This document shows, piece by piece, positions 26,162-35,118 of a stretch of DNA of 64,000 nt. The first letter of the stretch is position 1. The number at the start of each line of letters is the position of its first letter. Source of the stretch: JBOGUF01 sp050696075. Lineage in GTDB: Bacteria > Chloroflexota > Chloroflexia > Thermomicrobiales > UBA6265. The stretch is taken from the NCBI GenBank assembly GCA_050696075.1, contig JBOGUF010000149.1:1-64000 (forward strand). Direction: 5' to 3'. The position numbers were made by a program, and so were the translations under genes. The notes beneath the pieces were generated by a model. That model searched no databases and was not told where the DNA came from. It was given only the letters and a program-made list of their open reading frames with translations.

Positions 26162-27604
26162 TTATTCCTCCGCCATGATGCGCTCGACGTCGGAGACGAT
26201 CCGTTCGAAGGCGTCTTCGGGCGACATGGCGCCGAGCATCATTGCTTCGTAACTGGGAAAGAGCCCCTCTTGCTGCGCTTTCGTCACCTTCGTGTTGATG
26301 TCCGACGGCAGCGTGCGCGGGAGCACGCCGGCGCGGTCGAAGTACTCGCTGAAGAAGACGAGGTTGGGGTCAGCCATGTCGAGGATGCCGTTCTCCTGGC
26401 AGAAGTCGATGCCTGATTGGCGGGCCGGCACCTCATAGAGGTCCGCCGACCACACGCAGGTCGCTTCGGCCGTTGTCAAGTGCTTGGCGAAGTCGATGGC
26501 GACCCGATAGAAGTCCGCCCCTTTGTCGTCGTCGCCCTGGAAGACGATATGGCCCGGAACGGACGTGGATGTGCCTTCCTTCTCGCCGTCGAGATGGGGG
26601 AAGGGGAGCAGCACAGGAGACAGGCAAGAGCCTTCTTCCTCTCCAGCTTCGATTTGGGCGCAGCGATTGGCCTCTTGCGGCACGGTGTAGGGGCCGGAGC
26701 GCGCGATGAGCACCGCTTGCCAGGCGCGCCAGATCTCGACCCGGCGATCGGACTGGAGGGCGGGGGTTTCAGGCGGGGAGACGACGAGCTCGGTGTGGTA
26801 ACTGAGCACGCGCTTCAAGTTCTCCAGCGCGCGCGGGTCGTTATAGAGGAACGTACCTTGTTCGTCGAAGGCGTAGGGCATCCCGGAGTTCATGTTCCAG
26901 AGCGACCACATCTCGGGCATGCCGGAGTTGGCCCAGGTGCCGCTGTGGATCAGCCCCCACTGCTTGCCGTTGCGGCCCTCTTCCTTCGTGAGTTGCTGGG
27001 CGACCTCGGCGAACTCGTCGAAGGTCCAGCCGTTGGTCTGGATCGCCTTCCAGTCGATGCCGGCCTCTTCCAGCAGATCCTGGTTGCCGGACACGTTCCA
27101 GATTTGTTTCCAGATTGGGAAGCCCATCAGCTTGCCGTCGTAGGTGTAATACTGCAGGGTGTCCCCGAAGTCCGCCTTCTCTTCCTCAGTGAGGTACTCG
27201 TCGACGGACATCATGTAGCCGGTGTCGATCCAAGTTGGATTGAAGTAGGCGAACATGGTGTCGGGGGGCTCGCCGGCGGCGAGCTGAATGGTCACCTTCT
27301 GGGGGCCTTCTTCCCAGGTCAATTCCTCGTAATTGACCTCGACGTTGGGGTTGGCTTCGCGGAAGGTGTCGATAAAGTGTTGGAGGTTCTCTTCGTAGTG
27401 GTCCCCCTGGAACCAGGTCCAGAAGGTGAGGGAAACGTTCTCCTGGGCCGCGGTGGTGGCGTGCGCGCCATACGCCGCTACCAGGCCGGCAATCGTGGGG
27501 ATTGAGAGCCGGAGGGCGATTGCGCGTTTCACCAACTCACGCCGTGAGACTCGACCGTACAGCGCATCCGCTCGGAGGATCTGGACAGCATCGTTGCTGG
27601 TCAT
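26162..27604 (-). CDS. Extracellular sugar-binding protein, Tat-exported
   Basis: 480 residues. The N-terminus contains a twin-arginine signal, VSRRELVKRAIALRLSIPTI followed by AGLVAAYGAHATTAAQE (cut near residue 55). The mature part is a family-1 solute-binding protein: LTFWTWFQGDHYEENLQHFI at its start, then AAGEPPDTMFAYF and many aromatic residues (WTFDEFAEVAQQL, GTWANSGMPEMW). It captures a carbohydrate outside the membrane and delivers it to the two permeases encoded next. ATG 27604 (MTSNDAVQ) is chosen for the AAAGGAA site before it; six codons more are possible. Tat export of a binding protein is fairly common in Chloroflexota and actinobacteria. Confidence 0.9.
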   Translation of the reverse strand: MTSNDAVQILRADALYGRVSRRELVKRAIALRLSIPTIAGLVAAYGAHATTAAQENVSLTFWTWFQGDHYEENLQHFIDTFREANPNVEVNYEELTWEEGPQKVTIQLAAGEPPDTMFAYFNPTWIDTGYMMSVDEYLTEEEKADFGDTLQYYTYDGKLMGFPIWKQIWNVSGNQDLLEEAGIDWKAIQTNGWTFDEFAEVAQQLTKEEGRNGKQWGLIHSGTWANSGMPEMWSLWNMNSGMPYAFDEQGTFLYNDPRALENLKRVLSYHTELVVSPPETPALQSDRRVEIWRAWQAVLIARSGPYTVPQEANRCAQIEAGEEEGSCLSPVLLPFPHLDGEKEGTSTSVPGHIVFQGDDDKGADFYRVAIDFAKHLTTAEATCVWSADLYEVPARQSGIDFCQENGILDMADPNLVFFSEYFDRAGVLPRTLPSDINTKVTKAQQEGLFPSYEAMMLGAMSPEDAFERIVSDVERIMAEE

Positions 27605-27863
27605 CGTGCGTTCCTTTCTCACCGATTTCGGCTCGCCTTGCGCCGTTCCCCAACGGGCAGGGAGGGTAAGACATCGGTCCGCGGGTCAAGTGAATCCCAT
27701 GGCTGCCTCCCGGTACCGGAACCGTCCGGTCTAGTGCGGGTAGCCCATCAGCTAGCAAGATGCTTGCCGAGAATGGGTCGCGTTCATCAGGCTTGCCCGA
27801 TCACGTTGAACGGGGGTGATGGCGGCGGCGAGGTGTTGGACGCAGCATTGCCGCGGGCGCGAT

Positions 27864-29138
27864 TCAGCCGCCGAAGTAGTCTTCGCTGCCGACAGCGTAG
27901 CGCACCGCCTTCTCATCGTGCGCCTGCCACGGGCGCACGACGTGGGGCGGCGTGCGCTCCCAAGAGCTGTCGCCGGCCAGGCCGAAGGCGATCCCCAGCG
28001 GCGCCGGGCCGAGGTCGTTCAACCGCCCGTTGAACTTGTGCGATCCCCAGCGCGACCCGGTGGTCAGGAGGTCGAAGGTGCTAAAAGCCCCGCGCTCGTC
28101 GTCCCAGGTTGCTTCTCCCTGCAAGACGCAGTCGTAGCCGCTGGGGAGGCTGAAGAATTCGTCGCTATGGAACCGCGTGAACTCCACGTGCCAGGAGAGC
28201 CGCGCCGCGCCGGAGATGGTGAGCTCGATCCGGCGCCCATCGACGTGGGTGATCTCCGACGTAAGCTCCGCTCGCTCGATCGCCTCTTCGGGCCAGATGA
28301 ACGGCTCGCCGCGCACGATGTCGCGCAGGTGGAAGCGGGCTAGCCGGCGCAGCACCGACCAGGGCGCGTCAGCACAGGCGCCGGCTTGGCGCGGCGCCGG
28401 TACGAGTGCTTTCGCTTCGTCGGCCGTGATCCAAGCAAAATCGTAGTTCCAGGCGTGCTTGTAGCGCGGGTTGTCGTCGTGCGGCTCGACGTCGCGCGGG
28501 AGGTCGCGGGCGACGATGTGAAGGACGAGGACGTCGTCGGGGACGGCGATGGCCACCGGCTCGGCGTCGGGCATCGGGGCCGGTTCGGCCGATCGGTCGT
28601 CGTCCAACGCCTGCCAGCGCGCCAGTGCCTCCCGCATCATCCGCTCCATCTCGCGCGGATCGAGGCTGTTGCCGGAGGCGAGGAAGGCGCCATCAGGGCC
28701 GAAACAGTAACTCCCTTGGTGGCTGACCAATTCGCCCGGCTGATCGGCCATTCGTTGGGCGACGTGACCCTGGTGCGCGACGCCGCGGAAGAACCGTCCC
28801 TTGGCGTCGTCTTGCACCTGCATGCCGGAGACGTTCTCCGCCACTGGGACGAAGCGTTCGCTGGCGAGTTTGATGATCGTGGGATTGCTGAAGACCAGTG
28901 CACGGCCGGTCACGCCGTTGTTTCAGGTGCAGCCGAGGGGATTGCCGTTCATCGTCCAAAGGAAGACCGGCTTGTGCTGCGCCGCCGCGAGGCGGCAGGC
29001 TGCGAAGATGTCCTGCTGCCAGGGAATCGCCTGCCAGCGCAGTTCCTCTGCCTTCGGTCGGATGAACGCGAGGAGGTCGCGAAAGCGGCCCGCGTCAACC
29101 AGTACCTCGGCGTCCGCATTTGCTGGATGGGAACCCAT
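27864..29138 (-). CDS. Thioredoxin-like protein with in-frame TGA (candidate selenoprotein)
   Basis: A single frame of 425 codons interrupted by one TGA at 28923-28925. Before it the protein reads KPVFLWTMNGNPLGCT; after it, NNGVTGRALVFSNPTIIKLA and ERFVPVAENVSG. Together these form one thioredoxin-like domain, in which the TGA falls in the redox site as C-T-(TGA), two residues after a cysteine. Residues about 75-424 are a partner domain of unknown family (DLPRDVEPHDDNPRYKHAWN, then RFHLRDIVRGEPFIW). Frame and codon use continue normally after the TGA. The first ATG (29138) has AGAGGTAAC upstream; GTG 28913 would be needed to begin the second part and has no clear ribosome site. Either selenocysteine is inserted or this is a fresh nonsense mutation of a cysteine codon. 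A weak GACC/GGTC stem with a GC-rich loop begins about 11 bases after the TGA. Confidence 0.55.
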
Positions 29139-29297
29139 GACCCGTTACCTCTCTGCAACCGCTCGTCACGATGCGGCACGGCCGCCCTGAAGATCGTTGT
29201 TGCGTCCGCGACACTCTATCACCAGCCCTGAGCGATCGCCAGTCGTGCCCGACCAATCAACACAGGCTCTTTCCCATGCTCATCAGGCTCTTCTTCG

Positions 29298-30476
29298 TTA
29301 GATATCCGGTCCGGGTTCAAGGTCCTCGCAGATCAGGCCCCAGGGACGGGTGAGGGCGCGGGTCATGACGAGGGTGACGCGGCGGGGGCCGGTGAGCTTG
29401 AGGCGGCGGTGGAGGGCGGCGACGTCGCCGGGGAGGCCGCGGCGGCGGATGTTGACGGCGCCGACATCGAGTTGCCGCAGCCGGCTGGCGATCTGCTTCT
29501 GATGCCAGGGCAGCGACTCGACGACGCGCAGCGACCGGCCGAAGGGTGAACTGAGGGGTGCATCGGCGGAGAGGAAGGCGATCTGGTCGTCGATCTTCCA
29601 GGCGTCGAGGTCGCGGGCCAACTCCTCGACAAGGCCGGCGCGGGTGACGGCCGGGTTCGGGTCGAGGAGATAGGCGCCGGGCATGCGGACGGGAACGGGC
29701 GGGCCGGGGTTGGCGACCATGGTCGCGCCGGCTGGGAGGATGGTGGCGCGGCAGGAGGTGGTCGCCAGGGCAGGGGACCAGAGGACCGCTTCCTTCAAAT
29801 CGCGGCCGTCGGCGACGAATTCGACTTCCCACCCGGGCGGGACGATCTCGCGCGGCAGTCCGGGCGCGGCTTTGACGCCGACGGCCGGAACGCGCTCGAT
29901 CAGGCCGACGCACCAATCGAGCGGGGGTTCACTCTGGCCGTGGCCGAGTCGCCGGTCGCCGGCGCGGCGGGCGGGGTCGATGAAGATGGCATCAACGCCG
30001 TCGAGGGAGACGTCGCCGACGTCGCTTTCGATCGTGGTGATTGGGCCGGCGCGGTAGACGGCGGCGTTGAGTGCGGCCATGCGCAGGTGGACCGGATCGA
30101 GGTCGACGGCGAGCGCCGCGCGACCGGCGGCGAGAGCAATCAGGTCGCCGCCGATGCCGGTGCAGAGATCGGCGACGGTCTGGACGCCGGCGTAGCGACG
30201 GGCGCGGTGGCGGGCGGTCAACTCGGAGGACGCCTGTTCCAGCCCCGGCCGGGTGAAATACATCGCCTTCGCCCGGCTGAACTTCGCCTGCCCAAGAACG
30301 CGCAGCTCGTGTTGCCAGAAGGCGGCGGCGACCAACTCCGCGGGATACTCGCGCCGCAGCGTGGCGGCGAGGCGCAACTCTTCCTCAGGCGTCGGCCGCG
30401 CCTGCTGGAGACGGGCCAGCACATCCTGACCGGCTATTGAAAGGAGGAGGTCCAGGCGCCTCATGCCGTCAGTCAT
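29298..30476 (-). CDS. Class I SAM methyltransferase with THUMP-like domain
   Basis: 392 residues. Motif I is VADLCTGIGGDLIALAAG (about residue 100) and the acidic end of the second strand is ALAVDLDPVHLRMA (about 122). The catalytic-loop position is AIFIDPARRAGDRR (about 165). A C-terminal region with VNIRRRGLPGDVAALHRRLK and LVMTRALTRPWGLICE (about 325-385) corresponds to the THUMP-like domain found behind such methyltransferases. Probably modifies RNA; the target is unknown. It stands alone between the thioredoxin-like gene and the second LuxR-ATPase. The start may be ATG 30476 or four codons later. Confidence 0.85.
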   Translation of the reverse strand: MTDGMRRLDLLLSIAGQDVLARLQQARPTPEEELRLAATLRREYPAELVAAAFWQHELRVLGQAKFSRAKAMYFTRPGLEQASSELTARHRARRYAGVQTVADLCTGIGGDLIALAAGRAALAVDLDPVHLRMAALNAAVYRAGPITTIESDVGDVSLDGVDAIFIDPARRAGDRRLGHGQSEPPLDWCVGLIERVPAVGVKAAPGLPREIVPPGWEVEFVADGRDLKEAVLWSPALATTSCRATILPAGATMVANPGPPVPVRMPGAYLLDPNPAVTRAGLVEELARDLDAWKIDDQIAFLSADAPLSSPFGRSLRVVESLPWHQKQIASRLRQLDVGAVNIRRRGLPGDVAALHRRLKLTGPRRVTLVMTRALTRPWGLICEDLEPGPDI

Positions 30477-30498
30477 GACGATAGGATGCCACGTTCTT

Positions 30499-30526
30499 GC
30501 CTGATGGCTGATAGCTGACGGCTCAG
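30499..30526. repeat. Degenerate CTGATAGCTGACGG repeat
   Basis: Three imperfect units (CTGATGGCTGATAGCTGACG) lie just past and into the 3' end of the second LuxR-ATPase gene, whose stop codon is inside the block. Same structural class as the arrays at 16.1, 23.8, 24.9, 50.15, 62.1 and 62.5 kb, each with its own unit sequence. Confidence 0.5.
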
Positions 30527-32931
30527 ATCAGGCCGCGGCGGACGGCAACGGTGGCGGCCGCGGTGCGGTTGGCGGCGCCGAGCTTTTCCAGAATCGCGGC
30601 GACGTGCTTGGAGGCGGTGCGGGAGGAGATGAAGAGGGCGGCGGCGATCTCGTGGTCGGAGCGGCCCTCGCCGAGGAGGCGCAGCACGTCGCGCTCGCGC
30701 GGAGTGAGGCCGGCGCTGTCGGCCGGAGGCAGGGGTTCAGGGAGAGGCAACGCGAGAGCAGGCGCGGTTTCGGCGGCTGGTTCGAGGAGCGCCGTCGCGT
30801 GGGCGATGGCCTGATCGAGGCGCCAGGCGCTGCCTATCGTCCAGGCAGCGGTGAAGGCTGTCTCGCCGAGGCGCGCGCAAGCGGCCTCCGCCGCGCGGGC
30901 GTACCGTTCTTGTTCGGGCAGTTCGAAGGCGTACCCGAGGGCCTGGGCGGCGGCCTCTGCCGCGCCGAGGAGCGCCGCGGCCTCTGCCGCCTGGTCGCGC
31001 TCCACGAGGAGGCAGGCGACGCGGGCCAAGGAGTCGACGATCCCTTCCTTCGACCCGACCCGTTGGTGCCAGGCGAGGCTCTCGCGGTACACCCGCGCGG
31101 CGCGGTCGTGGTCGCCAAGATCGCCGGTGACAAGTGCTAGGTCGCTGAGGGTGACGGCCACGCCCCATGGCTCATCGAGGTCGCGATAGCGACGCAGGGA
31201 GTCTTCGAGGAGGGCGACTGCCCGCGCCGGATCGCCCTGCCAGTAGGCGAGGATGCCGAGGTTGCAGCGGGCGAGGGCGACCCAGGTCGGCGCGTCCGAC
31301 TGCTCGAAGAGGGCGAGCGCCTCCGCGAAGAGGGCAACCGCTCGATCGTAGTCGCCGCGACTCCGGGCCAGGGCGCCCAGCAAGTTGAGGATGGCGCCGG
31401 TGTCGCGGGTTTCATCAAGCTCGCGGTAGAGCGTCAGGGCTGATTCGGCGAAGGCGATGGCCCGCGCGGGATCACCGCGGGTGCGGGCGAGCGAGGCGGC
31501 GGCGTGGAGCGCCCGTGCCCGGATTGCGGGCGGCACTTCCGCCTGGCGCTCCACCGTGAGCGCCCGTTCAAGCCACTGCAACCCCTCGACGCGGTGGCTG
31601 CGGAGGGACCAGAAGGGCGCGAGGACGGTGGCCAGGCGGAGGAGAGACGTCGTGTCGCCGCGCTGCTCCAGCCAGGCCAGGGCCGCGCGCAAGTTGCCAT
31701 ACTCACGCTCCAGGCGATCGAAGACTTCGGGATGGACCGGTTCCCGCATCGGGAAGGTCAGCGCGTGTTCGGCAAGATCCAGGCACCAGCGCGCGTGTTG
31801 ACGCCGCGCCTCGTCGGCCTCGCCGCTCGCCGCCAGCCGCTCTAGGGCGTACTCCCGGATCGTCTCTAGGAGTCCGAAGCGCGACTCGTCTCCCTCTCCG
31901 CCGTCCTGTCGCACCAGGCTCTTGTCGACGAGGGAGGCGAGGAGGTCGAGGACGGAGGCGGAAGACGGAAGGCGGGAGGCGGGAGGCGGCCGAGGCGTCG
32001 TCATTATCCGCCTTCCGCCTGCCGCCACCACTTCGGCGGCATCGAGGGAGAAGCCGGGGGTGAAGACGGCGAGGCGGCGGAAGAGGGCTTGCTCCTGCCC
32101 GTCGAGAAGGTCGTAGGACCAAGCGATGGCGGCGCGCAAGGTTTGGAGGCGGTCAGGGGCGTCGCGAGGGCCGCCGGTGAGGAGCGGCAAGCGTTGCTCG
32201 AGCCGGGAAAGGAGCGCGGGCAGGTTCAGGACTTTGACGCGGGCGGCAGCCAGCTCAATGGCGAGCGGCAGGTCGTCGAGGCGGGCGCAGATGGCATCGA
32301 GGAGCGGTTGATCGGCCGGCGTGACGGAAAATTGGGCGTCGACCGCGAGGGCGCGCTCGGCGAAGAGGCGGGCCGCGGCGGGTCGGGCCAGGGGCGGGAC
32401 ATGGAGGATACGCTCGCCGGAGAGACGGAGCGGTTCCCGGCTGGTGACCAGCGCGCGGAGGCGGGGGCAGACGGTGAGCAGCTCGGCCAAGATGGGCGCG
32501 GCGGCGATGACGTGCTCGACATTGTCGATCAGGAGCAGCGCGTGGGTGTGACGGAGGGCGGCCTTCAGGCGGGCGATCAACGGCTGGTCGTGGGCCTCGC
32601 GCACGCCAAGGGCGCGGGCAATGGTCGCGGCGACAAGGTCCGGGTCGCGCAACGCGGCCAGCGGAATGAAAGCAACGCCGTCCTTGAAATCGGGTTCAAG
32701 TTCGGCCGCGACCTGAAGGGCGAGGCGCGTTTTGCCGACGCCACCGGGACCGGTCAGCGTCAGCAAACGGGTGTCGCCGCCCAGCAGCGTCGTCGCCATG
32801 GCGACTTCATCTGCCCGTCCGATGAGCGCGGTGAGCGGCGTCGGCAGGTTGGCGTCGGCGAACCGCTCCTCGCGGGGGAGGGTGGTGAGTTTGCTGGTTC
32901 GTGGCTTGGGTGAGAACGGCTCGGTCGACAT
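30523..32931 (-). CDS. LuxR-family regulator with STAND-type ATPase
   Basis: 802 residues from ATG 32931. P-loop LLTLTGPGGVGKTRLALQVA (about 60), Walker-B-like LLLIDNVEHVIAAAP (about 135), NB-ARC motifs LVTSREPLRLSGER and DLPLAIELAAARVK, then TPR-like repeats (380-680) and a C-terminal LuxR helix-turn-helix LTPRERDVLRLLGEGRSDHE plus ALFISSRTASKHVAAILEKL. Same architecture as the gene at 19.5-22 kb, so they are paralogues. Residues about 300-325 are encoded by an inverted repeat inserted in frame at the same place as in that paralogue. ATG 32931 is preceded by AGGA; the open frame upstream runs through tandem repeats and is not coding-like. Confidence 0.87.
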   Translation of the reverse strand: MSTEPFSPKPRTSKLTTLPREERFADANLPTPLTALIGRADEVAMATTLLGGDTRLLTLTGPGGVGKTRLALQVAAELEPDFKDGVAFIPLAALRDPDLVAATIARALGVREAHDQPLIARLKAALRHTHALLLIDNVEHVIAAAPILAELLTVCPRLRALVTSREPLRLSGERILHVPPLARPAAARLFAERALAVDAQFSVTPADQPLLDAICARLDDLPLAIELAAARVKVLNLPALLSRLEQRLPLLTGGPRDAPDRLQTLRAAIAWSYDLLDGQEQALFRRLAVFTPGFSLDAAEVVAAGGRRIMTTPRPPPASRLPSSASVLDLLASLVDKSLVRQDGGEGDESRFGLLETIREYALERLAASGEADEARRQHARWCLDLAEHALTFPMREPVHPEVFDRLEREYGNLRAALAWLEQRGDTTSLLRLATVLAPFWSLRSHRVEGLQWLERALTVERQAEVPPAIRARALHAAASLARTRGDPARAIAFAESALTLYRELDETRDTGAILNLLGALARSRGDYDRAVALFAEALALFEQSDAPTWVALARCNLGILAYWQGDPARAVALLEDSLRRYRDLDEPWGVAVTLSDLALVTGDLGDHDRAARVYRESLAWHQRVGSKEGIVDSLARVACLLVERDQAAEAAALLGAAEAAAQALGYAFELPEQERYARAAEAACARLGETAFTAAWTIGSAWRLDQAIAHATALLEPAAETAPALALPLPEPLPPADSAGLTPRERDVLRLLGEGRSDHEIAAALFISSRTASKHVAAILEKLGAANRTAAATVAVRRGLI
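31954..32026. repeat. In-frame inverted short-unit repeat inside second LuxR-ATPase gene
   Basis: GGAGGCGGAAGACGGAAGGC with further GGGAGGC units (31954-31989) is mirrored by TCCGCCTTCCGCCTGCCGCC (32007-32026). The insert encodes a Pro/Arg-rich stretch (GGRRIMTTPRPPPASRLPSS) between the winged-helix region and LASLVDKSLV, exactly where the paralogue carries a different inverted repeat. Confidence 0.65.
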
Positions 32932-33038
32932 GCCAGGGTCCTGACGGGTAGTCAGCGTGCGGCGTGGCGCTATGGTTTCAACGATACCGCACTGGTAGCG
33001 GTTTTCGATATGAGCGTGGTGAGACAGGTTGGTGCGGT

Positions 33039-33068
33039 GGTTGGCCAGGTTGGCCAAGTTGGCCAGGT
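33039..33068. repeat. GGTTGGCCA tandem repeat
   Basis: Three consecutive 9-base units (GGTTGGCCA, GGTTGGCCA, AGTTGGCCA) in the 518-base spacer 32932-33449. No gene was recognised in that spacer; it contains this array, the hairpin at 33138-33162 and the likely promoter region of the second LuxR-ATPase gene. Confidence 0.75.
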
Positions 33069-33137
33069 GGACAAGCTGGAGCAATCGGACCGTGGGGCAG
33101 CGGGGGCCGCCCTGGACTAAAGTCGGGGCTCGGTGAC

Positions 33138-33162
33138 GGCAGTCGGCTGGAAGCCGACTGCC
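33138..33162. repeat. 11-bp stem hairpin
   Basis: GGCAGTCGGCT-GGA-AGCCGACTGCC, a perfect 11-bp stem with a 3-base loop. No T-run follows on either side, so it is not a typical intrinsic terminator. It resembles a dispersed palindromic repeat. Confidence 0.6.
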
Positions 33163-33449
33163 CGCGGGCCGGGTGTGTCGATGATTCGGGCGATGGCACA
33201 GGGCAGCCGCTTGGTTGATCAGGTTGATCGCGGGATCAATCTGGGGTGGGTGAGAGACGACGAAAAGCGCCCTCTATCTATTAAGGCATTGATTTTTGGG
33301 GCAAAATGGGACTCAGATTTCGATTATTGATCATGTGGTTATGTGTATTGTTGTGTCGTTCGTCGCGCTCGCTGGCTCCGATGCGGCGGGGAAGGACATG
33401 AGAGAATGGGCGGTTATCGAGTGGTCATCCGTGGCGGTGATACGGGCGA

Positions 33450-33713
33450 ATGGATGGATTGTCCGTGGAGATAGCGAACGAGGAGATGCGGCGGTTGGCG
33501 GAGGAACTCGCGGCGCTGACGAGCGAGGATGTGACGACGGCGATGACGGAAGCGATTCGAGAACGATTGGAACGCGTACGGTGCGAGCGAGGGAACGGCC
33601 TCGCGGAGCGACTCCTGGCAATCGGCCGAGATTGCGCGGCGCATCTGCCTGAGCCGGGGCGGTCCATCGATCATGGGGAGCTGCTGTACGACGAGCGTGG
33701 GTTGCCGCGGTAA
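33450..33713 (+). CDS. Orphan VapB-type antitoxin (Rv0623/PSK family)
   Basis: 87 residues, very close in sequence to the antitoxin at 38918-39172 (shared EEMRRLAEELAALTSEDVTT-like N-terminus, shared LLAIGRDCAAH and DHGELLYDERGLPR end). Antitoxins of this family bind their own promoter with the N-terminal part and the PIN toxin with the C-terminal part. Here the stop TAA replaces the GTGA overlap that starts the toxin in the intact pair, and no vapC follows; a gene on the opposite strand begins. It is therefore an orphan or a decayed pair. ATG 33450 is the longest start; TTG 33459 or GTG 33465 are possible. Confidence 0.75.
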   Translation: MDGLSVEIANEEMRRLAEELAALTSEDVTTAMTEAIRERLERVRCERGNGLAERLLAIGRDCAAHLPEPGRSIDHGELLYDERGLPR

Positions 33714-33727
33714 ATGCGTTCGATTGA

Positions 33728-34048
33728 TCACCGAGTTACAACGGCACGCTGTTCAGCGAAGCGGGCGACCGCTTGTTCGTACGTTTCGCCGACGTGCGTG
33801 CGGGGAAATGCCTTGAACGTGTAATACGGTTGGTATGGTGATTCGGGCGGGAGTTCCGAACGCGCAGGCTGCTTCTTGAGCACCTCCGAGATGTCCCGAC
33901 GGCTCGGTGAGTAGGCCAGTACGAAGCCCCGCACGGGTTCGGTGTACTGGTTGAAGACGGTCACCTTCATCAACACCCACTCACCGTAGTAGCGGGCAAT
34001 CGCTTCGTCGAAGGTCTGCTCTTGTGGTTCGAGCGTCGATTCGTCCAC
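33728..34048 (-). CDS. Hypothetical protein
   Basis: 106 residues with a compact alpha/beta look: FDEAIARYYGEWVLMKVTVF, then VRGFVLAYSPSRRDISEVLK and a C-terminal helix GETYEQAVARFAEQRAVV. No signal peptide or membrane segment. GEWVLMKV and a 'gyvLa.SPsr..I...L' pattern recur in small uncharacterised proteins near toxin-antitoxin loci, to my recollection; the family has no name I can give. It lies convergently to the orphan VapB gene and downstream of the first thyX tail. Confidence 0.6.
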   Translation of the reverse strand: MDESTLEPQEQTFDEAIARYYGEWVLMKVTVFNQYTEPVRGFVLAYSPSRRDISEVLKKQPARSELPPESPYQPYYTFKAFPRTHVGETYEQAVARFAEQRAVVTR

Positions 34049-34109
34049 GGTCGTCTCCCCGCCGGTTGCCTAGGGTGATAGCGGCACCGATTTCGACAGA
34101 AGCCAATCC

Positions 34110-34207
34110 TACATCGCCCGCCGTGCTTCCAAGTCCTCGAACTGGTCGTCGCGCCAGACGGGGATGTCGCGGTCGGGGTCGCCTTCGGGGCAGATGGGTT
34201 TGGCGGC
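34110..34207 (-). repeat. thyX 3'-tail copy 1
   Basis: 98 bases matching the 3' end of the intact thyX gene (44638 onward), same orientation. Read on the minus strand it encodes AAKPICPEGDPDRDIPVWRD and FEDLEARRAM, against thyX PICPEGERYCGIPVWREYQF and EELEARRVM. The homology starts abruptly next to the UPF0175 gene side (34207). Confidence 0.85.
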
Positions 34208-34280
34208 TGTCCTTTCGTACGTTATAACAGCGTATCAATGCTTACTCGACTTGTCCGTCCGGAAAAATGGGAGAGGTAAC

Positions 34281-34526
34281 GTGAGATCCCTTGAGCTGGT
34301 GGTGCCGGACGACCTCTACGCATCGGTCAGCGAAATCGAGATGCACAACCTGGCTCAGGAGGCACTCTTGGTCAGATTGTACGAACTCGGAAAGATTGGC
34401 TCGGGTCGTGCGGCTCAGGTTCTCGGCATCTCGCGCCGAGCATTCCTAGTTGATGTGCTCGGCCGCTACGGCGTGTCGTCGTTCGACGAGGAACTGGATT
34501 TGGCTGCCGAAGTTGCCCGTGGCTGA
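34281..34526 (+). CDS. UPF0175 family antitoxin-like protein
   Basis: 81 residues. UPF0175 proteins are small regulators usually paired with DUF3368 PIN toxins. The core reads NLAQEALLVRLYELGKIGSG followed by RAAQVLGISRRAFLVDVLGR (helix-turn-helix-like), as in the family. GTG 34281 is preceded by the strong site GGAGAGGTAAC. It overlaps the following PIN gene by 8 bases. The two form a type II toxin-antitoxin pair bounded by thyX tails 1 and 2. Confidence 0.85.
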   Translation: MRSLELVVPDDLYASVSEIEMHNLAQEALLVRLYELGKIGSGRAAQVLGISRRAFLVDVLGRYGVSSFDEELDLAAEVARG

Positions 34527-35016
34527 ACAGTCACCTCTCGTGACGCCCGTCGTCAGCGATACAAGCCCACTGATCAGCCTCGCTGCTGTCGGCCTCATGT
34601 ACCTCTTGCGTGATCTCTATCGAGAGATTGTCATCCCGGCCACCGTGCGCGACGAGTACGAGGTCGGCCGTCGGCCATCCGAGCCGCCTCTTCAGAACCT
34701 TACTTGGATCACGATCTCAGGCCTGGCACCCGACCTGTCGATCCCTGCTGCGCTCGACCCCGGTGAATCTGCCGCCATTGCGCTCGCGGTGCATATTCGA
34801 GCGCGCGCACTTCTGCTCGACGAGCGAATGGGGCGGCTGGTTGCTACCGAGCTCGGACTACCCGTGGTAGGCACCATGGGGGCGTTGTTGCGTGCGAAGC
34901 AGGCAGGTTTCGTCAAGGAAGTAAGACCGACGGTCGACGAGATGATTGCTCAGGGCATCCGCATCGGCCCTGCCGTGCGCTCGCAGGTGCTGCACATGGC
35001 CGGGGAAGACACGTAA
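34519..35016 (+). CDS. DUF3368 PIN-domain toxin
   Basis: 165 residues. PIN-type acidic residues are visible: VVSDTSPLISLAAVG (first Asp), VRDEYEVG (Glu), LDPGESAAIALAV (Glu) and ALLLDERMGRLVA (Asp/Glu). DUF3368 proteins are RNase-like toxins neutralised by UPF0175 partners. GTG 34519 overlaps the antitoxin end by 8 bases, the normal coupling. The C-terminus is intact (AQGIRIGPAVRSQVL). The gene is followed within about 100 bases by thyX tail 2. Confidence 0.87.
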   Translation: MAEQSPLVTPVVSDTSPLISLAAVGLMYLLRDLYREIVIPATVRDEYEVGRRPSEPPLQNLTWITISGLAPDLSIPAALDPGESAAIALAVHIRARALLLDERMGRLVATELGLPVVGTMGALLRAKQAGFVKEVRPTVDEMIAQGIRIGPAVRSQVLHMAGEDT

Positions 35017-35118
35017 TCGTCAATTCCTTCGAGACCACGACGCTGGATTCGACGTGCGATATTCATGCTGTCGTAGCGTTCGCTCGTTTCGGCTCCTTTG
35101 GGACAGCGACTTCTCGTT

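Noticed and set aside
33138..33162. Intrinsic terminator
   Set aside because: Strong stem but no T-run on either side.
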